A DNA stretch of 47,773 nt from an uncultured Halomonas sp. (GCF_946887195.1 NZ_CAMPKE010000023.1:1-47773), one strand, 5' to 3'. Positions 37,333-45,700 are shown, counted from the stretch's first letter. The notes: a model not told the origin generated them from the sequence alone. A program made the numbers and translations.

Positions 37333-37347
37333 AGTACCCTCCACTCG
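37038..37347. repeat. 310-bp direct repeat, copy A
   Basis: This segment, containing the orphan antitoxin gene, matches 38111-38420 with about eight differences (roughly 97 percent by eye) and in the same orientation. The two copies flank brnTA with about 760 bp between them. Homology fades just upstream of the antitoxin start. Confidence 0.9.
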
Positions 37348-37376
37348 ACCGCAAGGCGTTGGGCCGCCTCGATGTT
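37329..37376 (-). pseudogene. C-terminal stub of RelE-like killer toxin, copy A
   Basis: Read on the minus strand in the frame that ends at the TGA overlapping the antitoxin ATG, the codons give NIEAAQRLAVEWRVL and a stop. This matches the toxin tail DIETARRLADEWRVS in copy B. A TAA precedes it. All the rest of the toxin is gone. Confidence 0.7.
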
Positions 37377-37397
37377 TTATATCGAGCATACACTTGT

Positions 37398-37415
37398 TGT
37401 AGTCTATAAACTACA
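37398..37415 (-). promoter_or_regulatory. Palindromic operator of the truncated addiction module, copy A
   Basis: TGTAGT (37398-37403) and ACTACA (37410-37415) form a perfect inverted repeat with a six-base AT-rich spacer, 65 bp upstream of the orphan antitoxin start. It is absent at the matching place in copy B. It may be the original autoregulatory operator. Confidence 0.5.
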
Positions 37416-37515
37416 CCCGGGCAAGCCTACTCCCACGGTGTAATTTTGTGGCTCAAGAGTCCTTGATCCTTCCTTTTATTGGGGGTGCGATAAATAGATG
37501 GCAAGGGAAGGTGCA

Positions 37516-37794
37516 ATGCAACTCGAATACGATGCCCAAAAAGCGGCGAACACATTGAATGAACCAGGCATTGACTTCTCCCGTGCCGCCGACGTATTCG
37601 CTGGCGATACTCTTGACCGGATCGACAGTCGGCACGATTACGGCGAAGAGCGCATTATTACCGCTGGTAGGCTTGATGGACGCATCGTGCTGATCGTCTG
37701 GACTCCACGTGGTTCGGTACGTCGCATTATATCGATGAGGAAAGCCAATGAACGTGAAATCGCACGACTCGAAAAGCACTTGGGCCGATCCTGA
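37516..37794 (+). CDS. brnT: BrnT family ribonuclease toxin
   Basis: A 92-residue RelE-fold toxin. The pattern MQLEYDAQKAANTLNEPGID, FSRAADVFAGDTL, RHDYGEERIITAGRLDGRIV and a final RRIISMRKANEREI is that of BrnT. The usual KHG after the first helix reads NEPG. I use the ATG at 37516 with GGAAGG five bases upstream; 37498 would add six residues. It overlaps brnA by 47 bp. In Brucella, BrnT cleaves RNA and stops growth. Confidence 0.9.
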   Translation: MQLEYDAQKAANTLNEPGIDFSRAADVFAGDTLDRIDSRHDYGEERIITAGRLDGRIVLIVWTPRGSVRRIISMRKANEREIARLEKHLGRS

Positions 37795-38041
37795 CGATGC
37801 TCCCGAGATTACCGATGAGTGGGTCAACGATGCGCACCATTATCGCAATGGTGAACTCATTCGGCGCGGTCGTGGCCGTCCGCCGCTCGAACGACCCAAG
37901 GTACCTGTCAAGGTGCGCTACGATCAGGACGTTCTCGCGGCCTTCAAGGAAAGTGGGCCCGGCTGGCAAACACGTATGAACAACGCCTTACGCCAATACC
38001 TGAAAGAGCACGATGTTCGGGAGTTGGATGAACGGCGGTAA
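37748..38041 (+). CDS. brnA: BrnA family antitoxin
   Basis: A 97-residue antitoxin. It contains the BrnA pattern DDAPEITDEWVNDAHHYRNG, GRPPLERPKVPVKVRYDQDV and the ribbon-helix-helix end GPGWQTRMNNALRQYL. BrnA binds BrnT and represses the operon. GAGGAA lies just before the ATG. A diverged fragment of a second brnA is found at 39431-39478. Confidence 0.93.
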   Translation: MNVKSHDSKSTWADPDDAPEITDEWVNDAHHYRNGELIRRGRGRPPLERPKVPVKVRYDQDVLAAFKESGPGWQTRMNNALRQYLKEHDVRELDERR

Positions 38042-38108
38042 GAGAAACCCGCCCGCGCTTATCCCGCCATTCCAGAGATAGGTAAGAGAGGGTGGGGCGC
38101 TACCTTCG

Positions 38109-38405
38109 CTATGCGGCTGGCTCATGAGGTCGTGCCGTCATGTCCACGCCTAGGGCGCGCATAACGGCGAGCATGGTTTTCAGGGTCGGATTGCCCTGTT
38201 CGCTGAAAGAGCGATAGAGCTGTTCACGGGATAAGCCTGTCTCGCGGGAAAGTTCGGTCATGCCCTTGGCGCGGGCAACAACGCCCATGGCTTTGCCGAT
38301 ATAAGCGGCATCGCCGGTCTCCAGCGCATCGGTGAGGAAAGCGGCGATAGCCTCTTCGCTTTCGAGCGCGGTGGCCGGATCGTAGTCGTAAATGTGCTCG
38401 CTCAT
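38109..38405 (-). CDS. Orphan addiction-module antidote protein, copy B
   Basis: A 98-residue near-duplicate of copy A, with the same acidic N-terminus and helix-turn-helix. A longer toxin remnant of about 35 codons precedes it (38402-38509), ending in the normal way with TGA overlapping the ATG. No promoter-proximal palindrome like that of copy A is seen. Retention of an intact reading frame without a toxin suggests either selection, for instance against related toxins, or recent loss. Confidence 0.88.
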   Translation of the reverse strand: MSEHIYDYDPATALESEEAIAAFLTDALETGDAAYIGKAMGVVARAKGMTELSRETGLSREQLYRSFSEQGNPTLKTMLAVMRALGVDMTARPHEPAA

Positions 38406-38420
38406 GATACCCTCCACTCG
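38111..38420. repeat. 310-bp direct repeat, copy B
   Basis: Partner of 37038-37347 in the same orientation. Recombination between the two would delete brnTA and leave one antitoxin copy. Confidence 0.9.
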
Positions 38421-38509
38421 TCTGCAAGACGCCGTGCCGTCTCAATGTCTTGCTGCTGGGTTCGCTTGTCGCCTCCACAAAGCAACAGAATCACCTCGTT
38501 GCTATGTTG
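38402..38509 (-). pseudogene. C-terminal remnant of RelE-like killer toxin, copy B
   Basis: The minus-strand frame ending at the TGA that overlaps the antitoxin ATG reads QHSNEVILLLCGGDKRTQQQ then DIETARRLADEWRVS. The LLLCGGDKxTQ..DI..A motif is the typical end of the addiction-module killer protein family. An in-frame TAG lies immediately upstream and the first two thirds of the toxin are missing. Confidence 0.8.
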
Positions 38510-38648
38510 CTATACGCTCGATATCCAGGACGGTGATGAATTCAGTCGCACGCGGCGTGAAGACTGTGTAGATGGGAGCGTTATGTATAGACAATGGCGT
38601 TACGGTTGCGCTAGCATCCTAAGGTATTTACCCAATAGGCGATAAATC

Positions 38649-38930
38649 ATGAGCCACACCGAGGCGCGTGAAAAAATGATGCCTCTCAACATGCGCGTTG
38701 AGAGTAGAAAGCGCAACCTGATCGATATGGCTGTCGCTGAACTTGGCGGCGACCGAACCAGCTTCGTCATTGATGCTGCTTATCATCGGGCGGAAGAAGT
38801 ATTGCTGGATAGGCGTCTGTTTATGCTCGACTCTGATTCCTTCGATGCCTTCGAGAAGGCGCTTGACACCACTGTCGAGGAGAACCCATGCCTAATGAAG
38901 CTAATGGGCAAAAAGAAGCCTTGGGAGTAA
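38649..38930 (+). CDS. tacA: TacA family antitoxin (DUF1778)
   Basis: A 93-residue antitoxin. The DUF1778 pattern is clear: PLNMRVESRKRNLIDMAVAE, DRTSFVIDAAYHRAEEVLLD and the toxin-binding DSDSFDAFEKAL. The N-terminal ribbon-helix-helix should bind the operon promoter. It overlaps the acetyltransferase gene by 43 bp. Confidence 0.92.
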   Translation: MSHTEAREKMMPLNMRVESRKRNLIDMAVAELGGDRTSFVIDAAYHRAEEVLLDRRLFMLDSDSFDAFEKALDTTVEENPCLMKLMGKKKPWE

Positions 38931-39412
38931 GAGCGCCGGTAGTTATCGAAGAACATCATGTAGTAAATGAATTTTCTTGCGGCAAAGAAACGCTGGATGA
39001 CTTTATAAAAAACAAAGCTTTGAAGAATCGTAGGAACAAGGCATCTACAACCTACGTAATATGCAAGCACGACTCCAATGTCGTGATTGGCTATTTTGCC
39101 TTGGCATCTGGCTGCGTCGTGCGCGATGAAGCGCCCAAGAGTATGCAGCGCAATATGCCACGGGAAATACCCGCCGTGGTGCTGGGCCGGTTGGCGATAG
39201 ACTGGCGACGCCAGGGGCAAGGGTTGGGCGAAGCGTTGCTGCAAGACGCCTTCGAGCGGGCGCTAGTCGCATCGAATACCATCGGAGCGGCGGTGATGCT
39301 GCTGCATGCCATCGACATCGCCGCCGCCGATTTTTACCGGAAGCACGGTTTCAAGGAGTCACCGATAAAACCGCTAACGCTTATGCACTCGCTCAAGCGC
39401 TCTCTGGGTTGA
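38888..39412 (+). CDS. tacT: TacT-type GNAT acetyltransferase toxin
   Basis: A 174-residue acetyltransferase. It has the TacT opening EFSCGKETLDDFIKNKALKN, the segment VIGYFALASGCVVRDEAPKS, the acetyl-CoA loop RQGQGLGEALLQDAF and a conserved DFYRKHGF tyrosine region. TacT toxins acetylate the amino group of charged tRNAs and halt translation. The antitoxin gene directly upstream supports the call. Confidence 0.93.
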   Translation: MPNEANGQKEALGVRAPVVIEEHHVVNEFSCGKETLDDFIKNKALKNRRNKASTTYVICKHDSNVVIGYFALASGCVVRDEAPKSMQRNMPREIPAVVLGRLAIDWRRQGQGLGEALLQDAFERALVASNTIGAAVMLLHAIDIAAADFYRKHGFKESPIKPLTLMHSLKRSLG

Positions 39413-39430
39413 GGTGCGCATCATGGCAAC

Positions 39431-39478
39431 ATGCGCATCATTATCGCGATGGCGAGCTCATTCGTCGCGGTCGCGGTC
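39431..39478 (+). pseudogene. Fragment of a second brnA
   Basis: In frame the bases read HAHHYRDGELIRRGRG-like, against DAHHYRNGELIRRGRG in the intact BrnA at 37748. Most differences are at third codon positions. The match ends abruptly on both sides: tacT lies 18 bp to the left and the tail of the DUF2442 gene runs through it on the other strand. No brnT is left. Confidence 0.75.
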
Positions 39479-39787
39479 AGTTTCTACCACGGTATCGAAT
39501 GGCCTCTGGTAATGTAACACCGAGTCTTTTAGCAACTCCAGAGGGCGTGGGCGATGTGTCATGTCGCCATGTCCAGCCAACAGGCCGGTGACTGAAATAT
39601 CTTCGTCTATGCGTTCCCAGTGCAGCCCATTGCCGGTATAGCCAATGCGGTAATCCTCGCGTTGTTCAGGCGTGGCGTGCAGCAATCGTGGAAACCAGGC
39701 CAACGGTACGCCAAGTGTGCGTCCGTCCGCGAGTTCTACCCACATGGTGTGCTCATTGAAAGTGAGCGTCTTGGCTGAAACGTTCAT
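39458..39787 (-). CDS. DUF2442 family protein
   Basis: A 109-residue protein with the DUF2442 pattern: MWVELADGRTLGVPLAWFPR, LLHATPEQREDYRIG and GLHWERIDEDISVTGLLAG. The last eight or so residues (ETDRDRDE) and the stop codon are encoded on the reverse strand of the brnA fragment, so the natural C-terminus was probably replaced when that fragment joined. DUF2442 genes often sit beside DUF4160 genes in toxin-antitoxin-like pairs; no DUF4160 gene is seen here. Function unknown. The 270 bp to its right holds nothing I can name. Confidence 0.8.
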   Translation of the reverse strand: MNVSAKTLTFNEHTMWVELADGRTLGVPLAWFPRLLHATPEQREDYRIGYTGNGLHWERIDEDISVTGLLAGHGDMTHRPRPLELLKDSVLHYQRPFDTVVETDRDRDE

Positions 39788-40057
39788 TTATGTTTCCTAT
39801 CCACTTTTCTTATCCCATCATGACTGTTCTTACCCACCTCATGAATGCTGGCTAGTCTAGCGCTTATGGCGCCGCCGTTGTTATTCGCTCCGGTTAGTCT
39901 GCGTTAGTTACATCGTGGATATGCCCATGGCGCTTCGGCCCGAAGCCGGTTAGGCTAATTGAACCGTCATTCAATCGTCATCCGCGTGTCATGCCTGCGC
40001 TCCCATCATGTGGGGCCGGGTTATGTCGCATAACCACAAGAAAGAGGATGAGCTGTC

Positions 40058-41173
40058 ATGTCGATCTCACGTCGTCGTTTCGTGCAGGGCACACTCGCTG
40101 CGGGTGCCGCCGCCAGTCTGCCCGGTTTTTACATCAACAAGGCGCTGGCGCAGGAGCAGACGCTGCGCATTTATGCCTGGGCCGGCTATTTCAGCGATGA
40201 AATGCTCGCGGACTTTCGCGAGAAGACCGGCGTCAACGCCACTTTCACGCCCTACGGCACCAACGATGAGCTGATGAACTCGCTGCGTGCCACCGATGGC
40301 AGCGGCTTCGATGTGATCATGCCGACCGTCGATCGGGTGCCGGGCTATCTCGATTACGAACTGGTCCAGCCATTGGATGTGTCGCGCATCAATTGGGATG
40401 GTTGCCTGGATAGCGCCATCGAAGGCTCCAAGGTGGGCGGTATGGTCGATGGCAAGCGCTATTTCGCGCCCAGCGATTGGGGCACCGAGGCGATTGCCTA
40501 CGATCGCCGTTACGCGGCGGTCGATCCGAAAAACCTGAGCTATGGCGATTTGTGGAATCCCGATAACGGCCAGGGTGTGACCGTGCGCAGCCACTCGGCA
40601 CTGGTGGGTATCGGCCTGTGGCTGGAAAGCCAGGGCAAGTTGCCGCGCCCGTTGTTGGAGTCCTACAAGACGGAAGAGGCGATGCGCGCCAACTTCGAGG
40701 TGATTCTCGAGGAGGCGGTCAAGCACAAGGGCATGATCGCCCAGTTCTGGACCACCGAGAACGAAGCCCAGGCGGCGTTTCGCACCAACGGGGCGATTAT
40801 CGGCCAGACGTGGGACAGCACCGCGTTTCGCCTGCAAAGCGAAGGCATGGATATCGCCTATGCCGCCCCCAAGGAGGGTGCGATGGCGTGGATGGAAGGT
40901 TTCGTGATTCCGCGCAATGCGCAGAATGTCGATGCCGTCTACGAACTGATCAATTGGTACTACACCCCCGAAGCGGGCGCCATGTTCGTCAAGTCCACCG
41001 GCTACAACTCCACCTCGGTTGGTGCCGAGAAGCTGCTGCCCGAAGCGACTCGTCAATTCTTCGAGCAATCCTACACGAAGCAGGATCTGGCCAATCTGTG
41101 GTGGTGGCCGATTCAGGAGCCGTGGTATGTGGCGCTGCGCAATGAATACCAGGATCGGTATCTTTCTGCATAG
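40058..41173 (+). CDS. Periplasmic binding protein of a spermidine/putrescine-class ABC importer
   Basis: A 371-residue solute-binding protein of the PotD/PotF class. It starts MSISRRRFVQGTLAAGAAAS, a twin-arginine-type signal, with cleavage likely after ALA in NKALAQEQ. The mature part has LRIYAWAGYFSDEMLADFRE, FDVIMPTVDRVPGYL and a C-terminal AVYELINWYYTPEAGAMF, as in polyamine-binding proteins. Four downstream genes complete the importer. The exact ligand (polyamine, or another cationic or amino compound) is not certain. Confidence 0.9.
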   Translation: MSISRRRFVQGTLAAGAAASLPGFYINKALAQEQTLRIYAWAGYFSDEMLADFREKTGVNATFTPYGTNDELMNSLRATDGSGFDVIMPTVDRVPGYLDYELVQPLDVSRINWDGCLDSAIEGSKVGGMVDGKRYFAPSDWGTEAIAYDRRYAAVDPKNLSYGDLWNPDNGQGVTVRSHSALVGIGLWLESQGKLPRPLLESYKTEEAMRANFEVILEEAVKHKGMIAQFWTTENEAQAAFRTNGAIIGQTWDSTAFRLQSEGMDIAYAAPKEGAMAWMEGFVIPRNAQNVDAVYELINWYYTPEAGAMFVKSTGYNSTSVGAEKLLPEATRQFFEQSYTKQDLANLWWWPIQEPWYVALRNEYQDRYLSA

Positions 41174-41215
41174 AACCGGCTGCGCTCGCCAATACTATTG
41201 GATGTGGGAGTTAGG

Positions 41216-42397
41216 ATGGACGGTAGCGTCACTCTGGAAAACGTGGTTATGCGGTTTGGCGATTTTACCGCCATCGAGCCGACGTCGCTGACCATCGAAT
41301 CGGGCGAGTTCTTCAGCTTTTTGGGGCCGTCCGGGTGTGGAAAGACCACGCTGCTCAATATGATCAGCGGCTTTCTTTCGCCAAGCGAGGGGCAGGTGAT
41401 GATCGGCGGTGAGCCGATGACCCGCGTGCCGGTCAACCATCGTCCCACGGCGATGATCTTTCAGAATCTTGCGCTGTTTCCGCTGATGAGCGTGTACCAG
41501 AACATCGAGTTCGGTATGCAAGTGCGCGGCGTGGATCGCGCTGCGCGGCGTGAAAAGGCCGATGAGTTGCTCGAACTGGTGGCGCTGGCCGGCAGCGGCG
41601 ACAAGTCGATAGCGGCACTCTCGGGCGGCCAGAAACAACGTGTGGCCATTGCCCGGGCTCTGGCGGTCGAGCCGCGCGTGCTGCTGCTCGATGAGCCGCT
41701 GTCGGCGCTGGATCTCAAATTGCGCCAGCACATGCGCAACGAGCTAAAGGCGATTCAGCGCAAGACCGGGATCACGTTCATCTACATCACCCACGATCAG
41801 GGCGAGGCGCTGACCATGTCCGATCGGGTGGCGGTCATGTCGGCGGGGCGCATTCAGCAGGTTGCCGATCCCGAGACGCTGTATCGTCACCCGCAAACCG
41901 GCTTCGTCGCCGCGTTCGTCGGCGAGAACAATCGCTTGGCAGGGCGGGTGGTCGAGCGCCGGGGCGAGCTGGCGATCGTCGAGATCGATGGGCTTGGCCG
42001 GCTTGCCGGTCGGGCGGGCGGCGATTTGGCGGTGGGGCAAGCGGCGGGGCTATTCGTGCGGCCTGAACACCTCCGCATGCGATCCGAGGAGCCATCCGCG
42101 GAAACGACATTGGATGTCGAGGTAGAAACGATCGGCTTCGAAGGGGCCTGGCGCATGCTCGAGGCGCGGCTTACCGCGACTGGCGAGCGGCTGCGCATTC
42201 TGCTCGGCCAAGGCGAGGATGACGCTGCCGAATTGTTACCCGGTGAGCGGGCATGCTTCAGCTACGATCCGCTCAAGGTCACGGTATTGGCCGATGACGG
42301 TTCGCCACGTCTGGACGCCGAAACCGGCGAAGTGGTGGAAGCTCCGTCGCTCGATAGTCGACAACAATCAGAGAACCAGCATGTTCCGTCAGCTTAA
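41216..42397 (+). CDS. ABC importer ATPase, PotA-like
   Basis: A 393-residue cytoplasmic ATPase. Walker A is GPSGCGKTT, the signature LSGGQKQRVAIARAL, Walker B LLLDEPLSALDLKLR and the switch His is in YITHDQGEA. A C-terminal TOBE domain follows, as in PotA and other importers that bind regulatory ligands there. The ATG at 41216 lies five bases after GGGAG; a TTG at 41198 is less likely. Its end overlaps the permease start by 17 bp. Confidence 0.94.
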   Translation: MDGSVTLENVVMRFGDFTAIEPTSLTIESGEFFSFLGPSGCGKTTLLNMISGFLSPSEGQVMIGGEPMTRVPVNHRPTAMIFQNLALFPLMSVYQNIEFGMQVRGVDRAARREKADELLELVALAGSGDKSIAALSGGQKQRVAIARALAVEPRVLLLDEPLSALDLKLRQHMRNELKAIQRKTGITFIYITHDQGEALTMSDRVAVMSAGRIQQVADPETLYRHPQTGFVAAFVGENNRLAGRVVERRGELAIVEIDGLGRLAGRAGGDLAVGQAAGLFVRPEHLRMRSEEPSAETTLDVEVETIGFEGAWRMLEARLTATGERLRILLGQGEDDAAELLPGERACFSYDPLKVTVLADDGSPRLDAETGEVVEAPSLDSRQQSENQHVPSA

Positions 42398-43268
42398 GGC
42401 ACGCTTCGGCGGGGCCATCGCCATGGCCATCGTCGGGGTATTGGGCGTGTGGCTGATCGCAATGGTAACGCTGCCGCAGTTGCAGATGATCGATTACTCG
42501 TTTCGGCCCAGCCTGCTGCCCGCTGAAATCGGTGGGCCGAAGGATCACTGGACGCTGGATAACTACGTCACGCTATTCAATAACGACATTCATCTGGCGA
42601 TCTTCTTCAAGACGCTATGGTCCAGCGTGCTGGTGACGACATTGACCCTATGCGTGAGCTATCCCTTGGCCTACTACCTGGCCAAGATAGCCTCGCCGGG
42701 CCAGGCGGCGCTGTGCCTGTTGCTGCTGATCATTCCCTTCTGGATCAACGAGATCCTACGCACCTTTGCGTGGTTCATCCTGCTCGCATACAGCGGCCCG
42801 CTGAACGAGATATTGCTGACGCTGGGGTTGATCGAACGGCCGGTCCGCTTCATGAGCGGCGACACCGGCGTGCTGATCGGCATGGTCTACGCCTATATTC
42901 TGTTCATGGTGTTTCCGCTCTACAACGCGATCGAGAGCCTCGATGGCAATCAGATTCGCGCGGCGCGCGATCTCGGTGCCGGCAGCCTGCGCACCCATTG
43001 GCGCATCGTCATTCCGCATGCCAAGCCGGGCATCGCCACCGGTTGCATCATGACGTTCATGCTGGCGGCGGGCAGCTACGCGGTGCCGGCGCTGCTCGGC
43101 TCGCCTGGCAGTCGCTGGTTCACGCAGATCATCTATAACTGGTTCTTCGCGGGCGGGGATTGGAACCAGGGCGCGGCCTACGCCTTCATGCTGCTGGTGC
43201 TGTGCATCGGGTTCATGTCGCTGGTGATGCGTCTATTCAAGGTCGGGTTGGCCGATATCGCAAAATAA
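42381..43268 (+). CDS. ABC importer permease, PotB-like
   Basis: A 295-residue inner-membrane permease with about six helices. The EAA motif that contacts the ATPase is at NQIRAARDLGAGSLRTHWRI. The segment FWINEILRTFAWFILL is typical of PotB. It begins inside the end of the ATPase gene and is followed 12 bp later by the second permease. Confidence 0.92.
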   Translation: MFRQLKARFGGAIAMAIVGVLGVWLIAMVTLPQLQMIDYSFRPSLLPAEIGGPKDHWTLDNYVTLFNNDIHLAIFFKTLWSSVLVTTLTLCVSYPLAYYLAKIASPGQAALCLLLLIIPFWINEILRTFAWFILLAYSGPLNEILLTLGLIERPVRFMSGDTGVLIGMVYAYILFMVFPLYNAIESLDGNQIRAARDLGAGSLRTHWRIVIPHAKPGIATGCIMTFMLAAGSYAVPALLGSPGSRWFTQIIYNWFFAGGDWNQGAAYAFMLLVLCIGFMSLVMRLFKVGLADIAK

Positions 43269-43280
43269 GGGTGATCATCG

Positions 43281-44075
43281 ATGAGTGCGCAGCGGTTGCT
43301 CGATTGGGGCCTGCGGTTTTATATCGGCATTTTTTTCGTCTACTTATTCCTGCCGTTGACCATCATGGCGGCGGCCACCTTCAACGCTAGCCGTTTCCCC
43401 ACCGTTACGCCGTGGACGGGCACTACGCTCCAGTGGTTCGGCGAATTATGGGCCGACGATGCCATGTGGATGGCCCTAGGCAATAGCGTCATGGTGGCAG
43501 GCGGCGTGTTGTGCATGGCGGTACCGATCGGGGTGGCCAGTGCGCTGTTTCTGACTACGGTCGAAAGCCGAGCCAAGCCGTTCGTTTATGGCTTGATTCT
43601 TTCGCCGCTGCTGACACCGGGGGTGATCATCGGCATCTCGACGCTGATCTTCTGGCGTCAATTCGATGTCAATGGTGGGATATTTCTGACCGTGTTGGGT
43701 CAGACCACGTTTATCTCGGCTTATGTCATGTTGATGGTCATGGCACGGCTACAACGCTTCGATCGCACGCTCGAGCGCGCCGCACTCGATTTGGGCGCAA
43801 CCCCCTGGCAGGCGTTTCGGCGGGTGCTATTGCCATTTCTCAAGCCAGCGATTCTATCGGCGGCGGTGATCGCGTTTCTGCAATCCTTCGAGAACTACAA
43901 TACCTCCTTGTTCGTGGTCGGCTACGACACCACGCTGACGGTATATATCGCATCCAAGGTGCGTACCGGGCTGACGCCGGCGGTCAATGCCCTGGGATTG
44001 TTGCTGATCCTCGTTACGGTGGTCTTGGCGATAATCTATGAAATAAAACGACGCCGAGAATCAAGAAACCTCTGA
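43281..44075 (+). CDS. ABC importer permease, PotC-like
   Basis: A 264-residue inner-membrane permease with about six helices. Its EAA motif is LERAALDLGATPWQAFRRVL, and FNASRFPTVTPWTGTTLQWF matches PotC-type N-termini. It forms the channel with the PotB-like protein. It is the last gene of the importer, converging on katA. Confidence 0.92.
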   Translation: MSAQRLLDWGLRFYIGIFFVYLFLPLTIMAAATFNASRFPTVTPWTGTTLQWFGELWADDAMWMALGNSVMVAGGVLCMAVPIGVASALFLTTVESRAKPFVYGLILSPLLTPGVIIGISTLIFWRQFDVNGGIFLTVLGQTTFISAYVMLMVMARLQRFDRTLERAALDLGATPWQAFRRVLLPFLKPAILSAAVIAFLQSFENYNTSLFVVGYDTTLTVYIASKVRTGLTPAVNALGLLLILVTVVLAIIYEIKRRRESRNL

Positions 44076-44101
44076 AAAACCCACGCCGTTGAGACGTGGG
44101 T
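44075..44101 (-). terminator. Rho-independent terminator for the catalase gene
   Basis: Read on the minus strand, ACCCACG and CGTGGGT pair over nine bases and are followed by TTTTC (the A run at 44075-44079 on the plus strand). It lies about 50 bp past the katA stop and abuts the permease stop. Confidence 0.65.
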
Positions 44102-44152
44102 CGGTGAGACTATTTCGTGATGTTTTTTTAAATATTATCTGCTCGAGCGCGA

Positions 44153-45625
44153 TCAGCTGGTGGCCGGCTCCAACTCGAAATTACCGAGCTTGATCAAGGC
44201 GTCTCGCACACCGTTCCCATAGGCTGGATCGCATTTGCTGCAGTTATCGATATGGCGCTGTTTTATGTAGGCAGGGGCATCGCCCATCGCCCGCGCGGTG
44301 TTGTCGAATAGAACCTGCCGCTGCTCGGCGCTCATCTTGTGGAACAGGGCGCGCGGCTGAGAGAAGTAATCGTCGTCGTCCTCGCGATAATCCCAGCGGT
44401 CGGCGGGCCCATCGAGTAACAGCGGCGGTTCGCTGAAGTCGGGCTGCTCCTGCCACTGGCCTTCGCTATTGGGCTCATAAGCCAGTGTACTGCCCTGGTT
44501 GCCATCGACGCGCATGGCACCGTCGCGATGGTAGGAGTGGAACGGGCATTTCGGTGCATTGACGGGAATCTGGCTATGGTTCACGCCCAGCCGGTAGCGC
44601 TGCGCATCGCCATAGGAAAAGAGCCGGCCCTGCAGCATTCTATCCGGCGAGAAGCCGATGCCTGGTACGACATTGGTAGGCGCGAAAGCCGCCTGCTCGA
44701 CATCGGCGAAGTAGTTGGCCGGGTTGCGGTTCAACTCGAACTCCCCGACGGGAATCAGCGGATAGTCGCCTTTCGGCCACACCTTGGTCAAATCGAATGG
44801 GTGATAGCTGACCTTGGCGGCATCCTGCTCTGGCATGATCTGCACGAACATCTTCCAGCGCGGAAAATCGCCGCTTTCGATCGCTTCGTACAGATCGCGC
44901 TGGGCGCTCTCACGGTCGCCGGCGACGATCGCGGCGGCCTCTTCATCGGTAAAGTTCTTGATGCCCTGTTGGGTCTTGAAATGAAACTTCACCCAGTAGC
45001 GCTCGTTGCTGGGGCTGATAAAACTGTACGTATGTGAGCCGAAGCCATGCATGTGCCGGTAGCTGGCGGGAAGGCCACGATCGCTCATGACGATGGTGAC
45101 CTGGTGCAGCGCTTCGGGCAGTGAGGTCCAGAAATCCCAGTTGTTCTTGGCGCTGCGCATGTTGGTGCGTGGGTCGCGCTTGACCGCATGGTTCAGATCG
45201 GGAAATTTCAGCGGATCGCGGAAGAAGAATACCGGCGTATTGTTGCCGACCAGATCCCAGTTGCCTTGCTCGGTATAGAATTTCATCGCGAAACCGCGGA
45301 TGTCACGCTCGGCGTCGGCGGCGCCACGCTCACCGGCCACCGTCGAAAAACGTACGAATAGTTCGGTCTTTTTACCGATCTCCGAAAAGATCCTGGCTTT
45401 GGTGTATTGGGTGATGTCATGGGTGACGGTGAAGGTGCCGAACGCGCCCGAGCCCTTGGCGTGCATGCGTCGCTCGGGGATGACTTCGCGATCGAAGTGA
45501 GCGAGCTTTTCGAGGAACCAGGCATCCTGCATCAGCAAGGGGCCGCGCTGGCCAGCGGTTAACGAGTTCTGGTTATTGGGTACCGGCGCACCCGCGGAGG
45601 TCGTTAGTTTTTTTGGGTCACTCAT
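44153..45625 (-). CDS. katA: Small-subunit haem catalase (KatA type)
   Basis: A 490-residue monofunctional catalase that splits hydrogen peroxide. The distal histidine is in [12 protein letters not shown], the distal asparagine in [14 protein letters not shown], and the haem-ligand tyrosine in [13 protein letters not shown]. Length fits the small-subunit group. I use the ATG at 45625 ([12 protein letters not shown]) on family grounds; the frame is open to 45958. No signal peptide is seen, so it is cytosolic. A partial OxyR-like site lies about 80-110 bp upstream. Confidence 0.96.
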   Translation of the reverse strand: MSDPKKLTTSAGAPVPNNQNSLTAGQRGPLLMQDAWFLEKLAHFDREVIPERRMHAKGSGAFGTFTVTHDITQYTKARIFSEIGKKTELFVRFSTVAGERGAADAERDIRGFAMKFYTEQGNWDLVGNNTPVFFFRDPLKFPDLNHAVKRDPRTNMRSAKNNWDFWTSLPEALHQVTIVMSDRGLPASYRHMHGFGSHTYSFISPSNERYWVKFHFKTQQGIKNFTDEEAAAIVAGDRESAQRDLYEAIESGDFPRWKMFVQIMPEQDAAKVSYHPFDLTKVWPKGDYPLIPVGEFELNRNPANYFADVEQAAFAPTNVVPGIGFSPDRMLQGRLFSYGDAQRYRLGVNHSQIPVNAPKCPFHSYHRDGAMRVDGNQGSTLAYEPNSEGQWQEQPDFSEPPLLLDGPADRWDYREDDDDYFSQPRALFHKMSAEQRQVLFDNTARAMGDAPAYIKQRHIDNCSKCDPAYGNGVRDALIKLGNFELEPATS

Positions 45626-45700
45626 GACAATCGATTTCCCGATCAAGATATGGACGTTGTGCTTCGCACAGAGAGTAAATGTCGCACTTGCACCGGAAAA

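Noticed and set aside
37346..38642. Composite transposon formed by the two 310-bp repeats
   Set aside because: The repeats encode an antitoxin, not a transposase, and no terminal inverted repeats or target duplications were seen at their ends.
39409..39591. 60-aa open frame after tacT as an independent gene
   Set aside because: Only its brnA-like core is recognisable; the remainder is the antisense of the DUF2442 gene, so it is a gene fragment.
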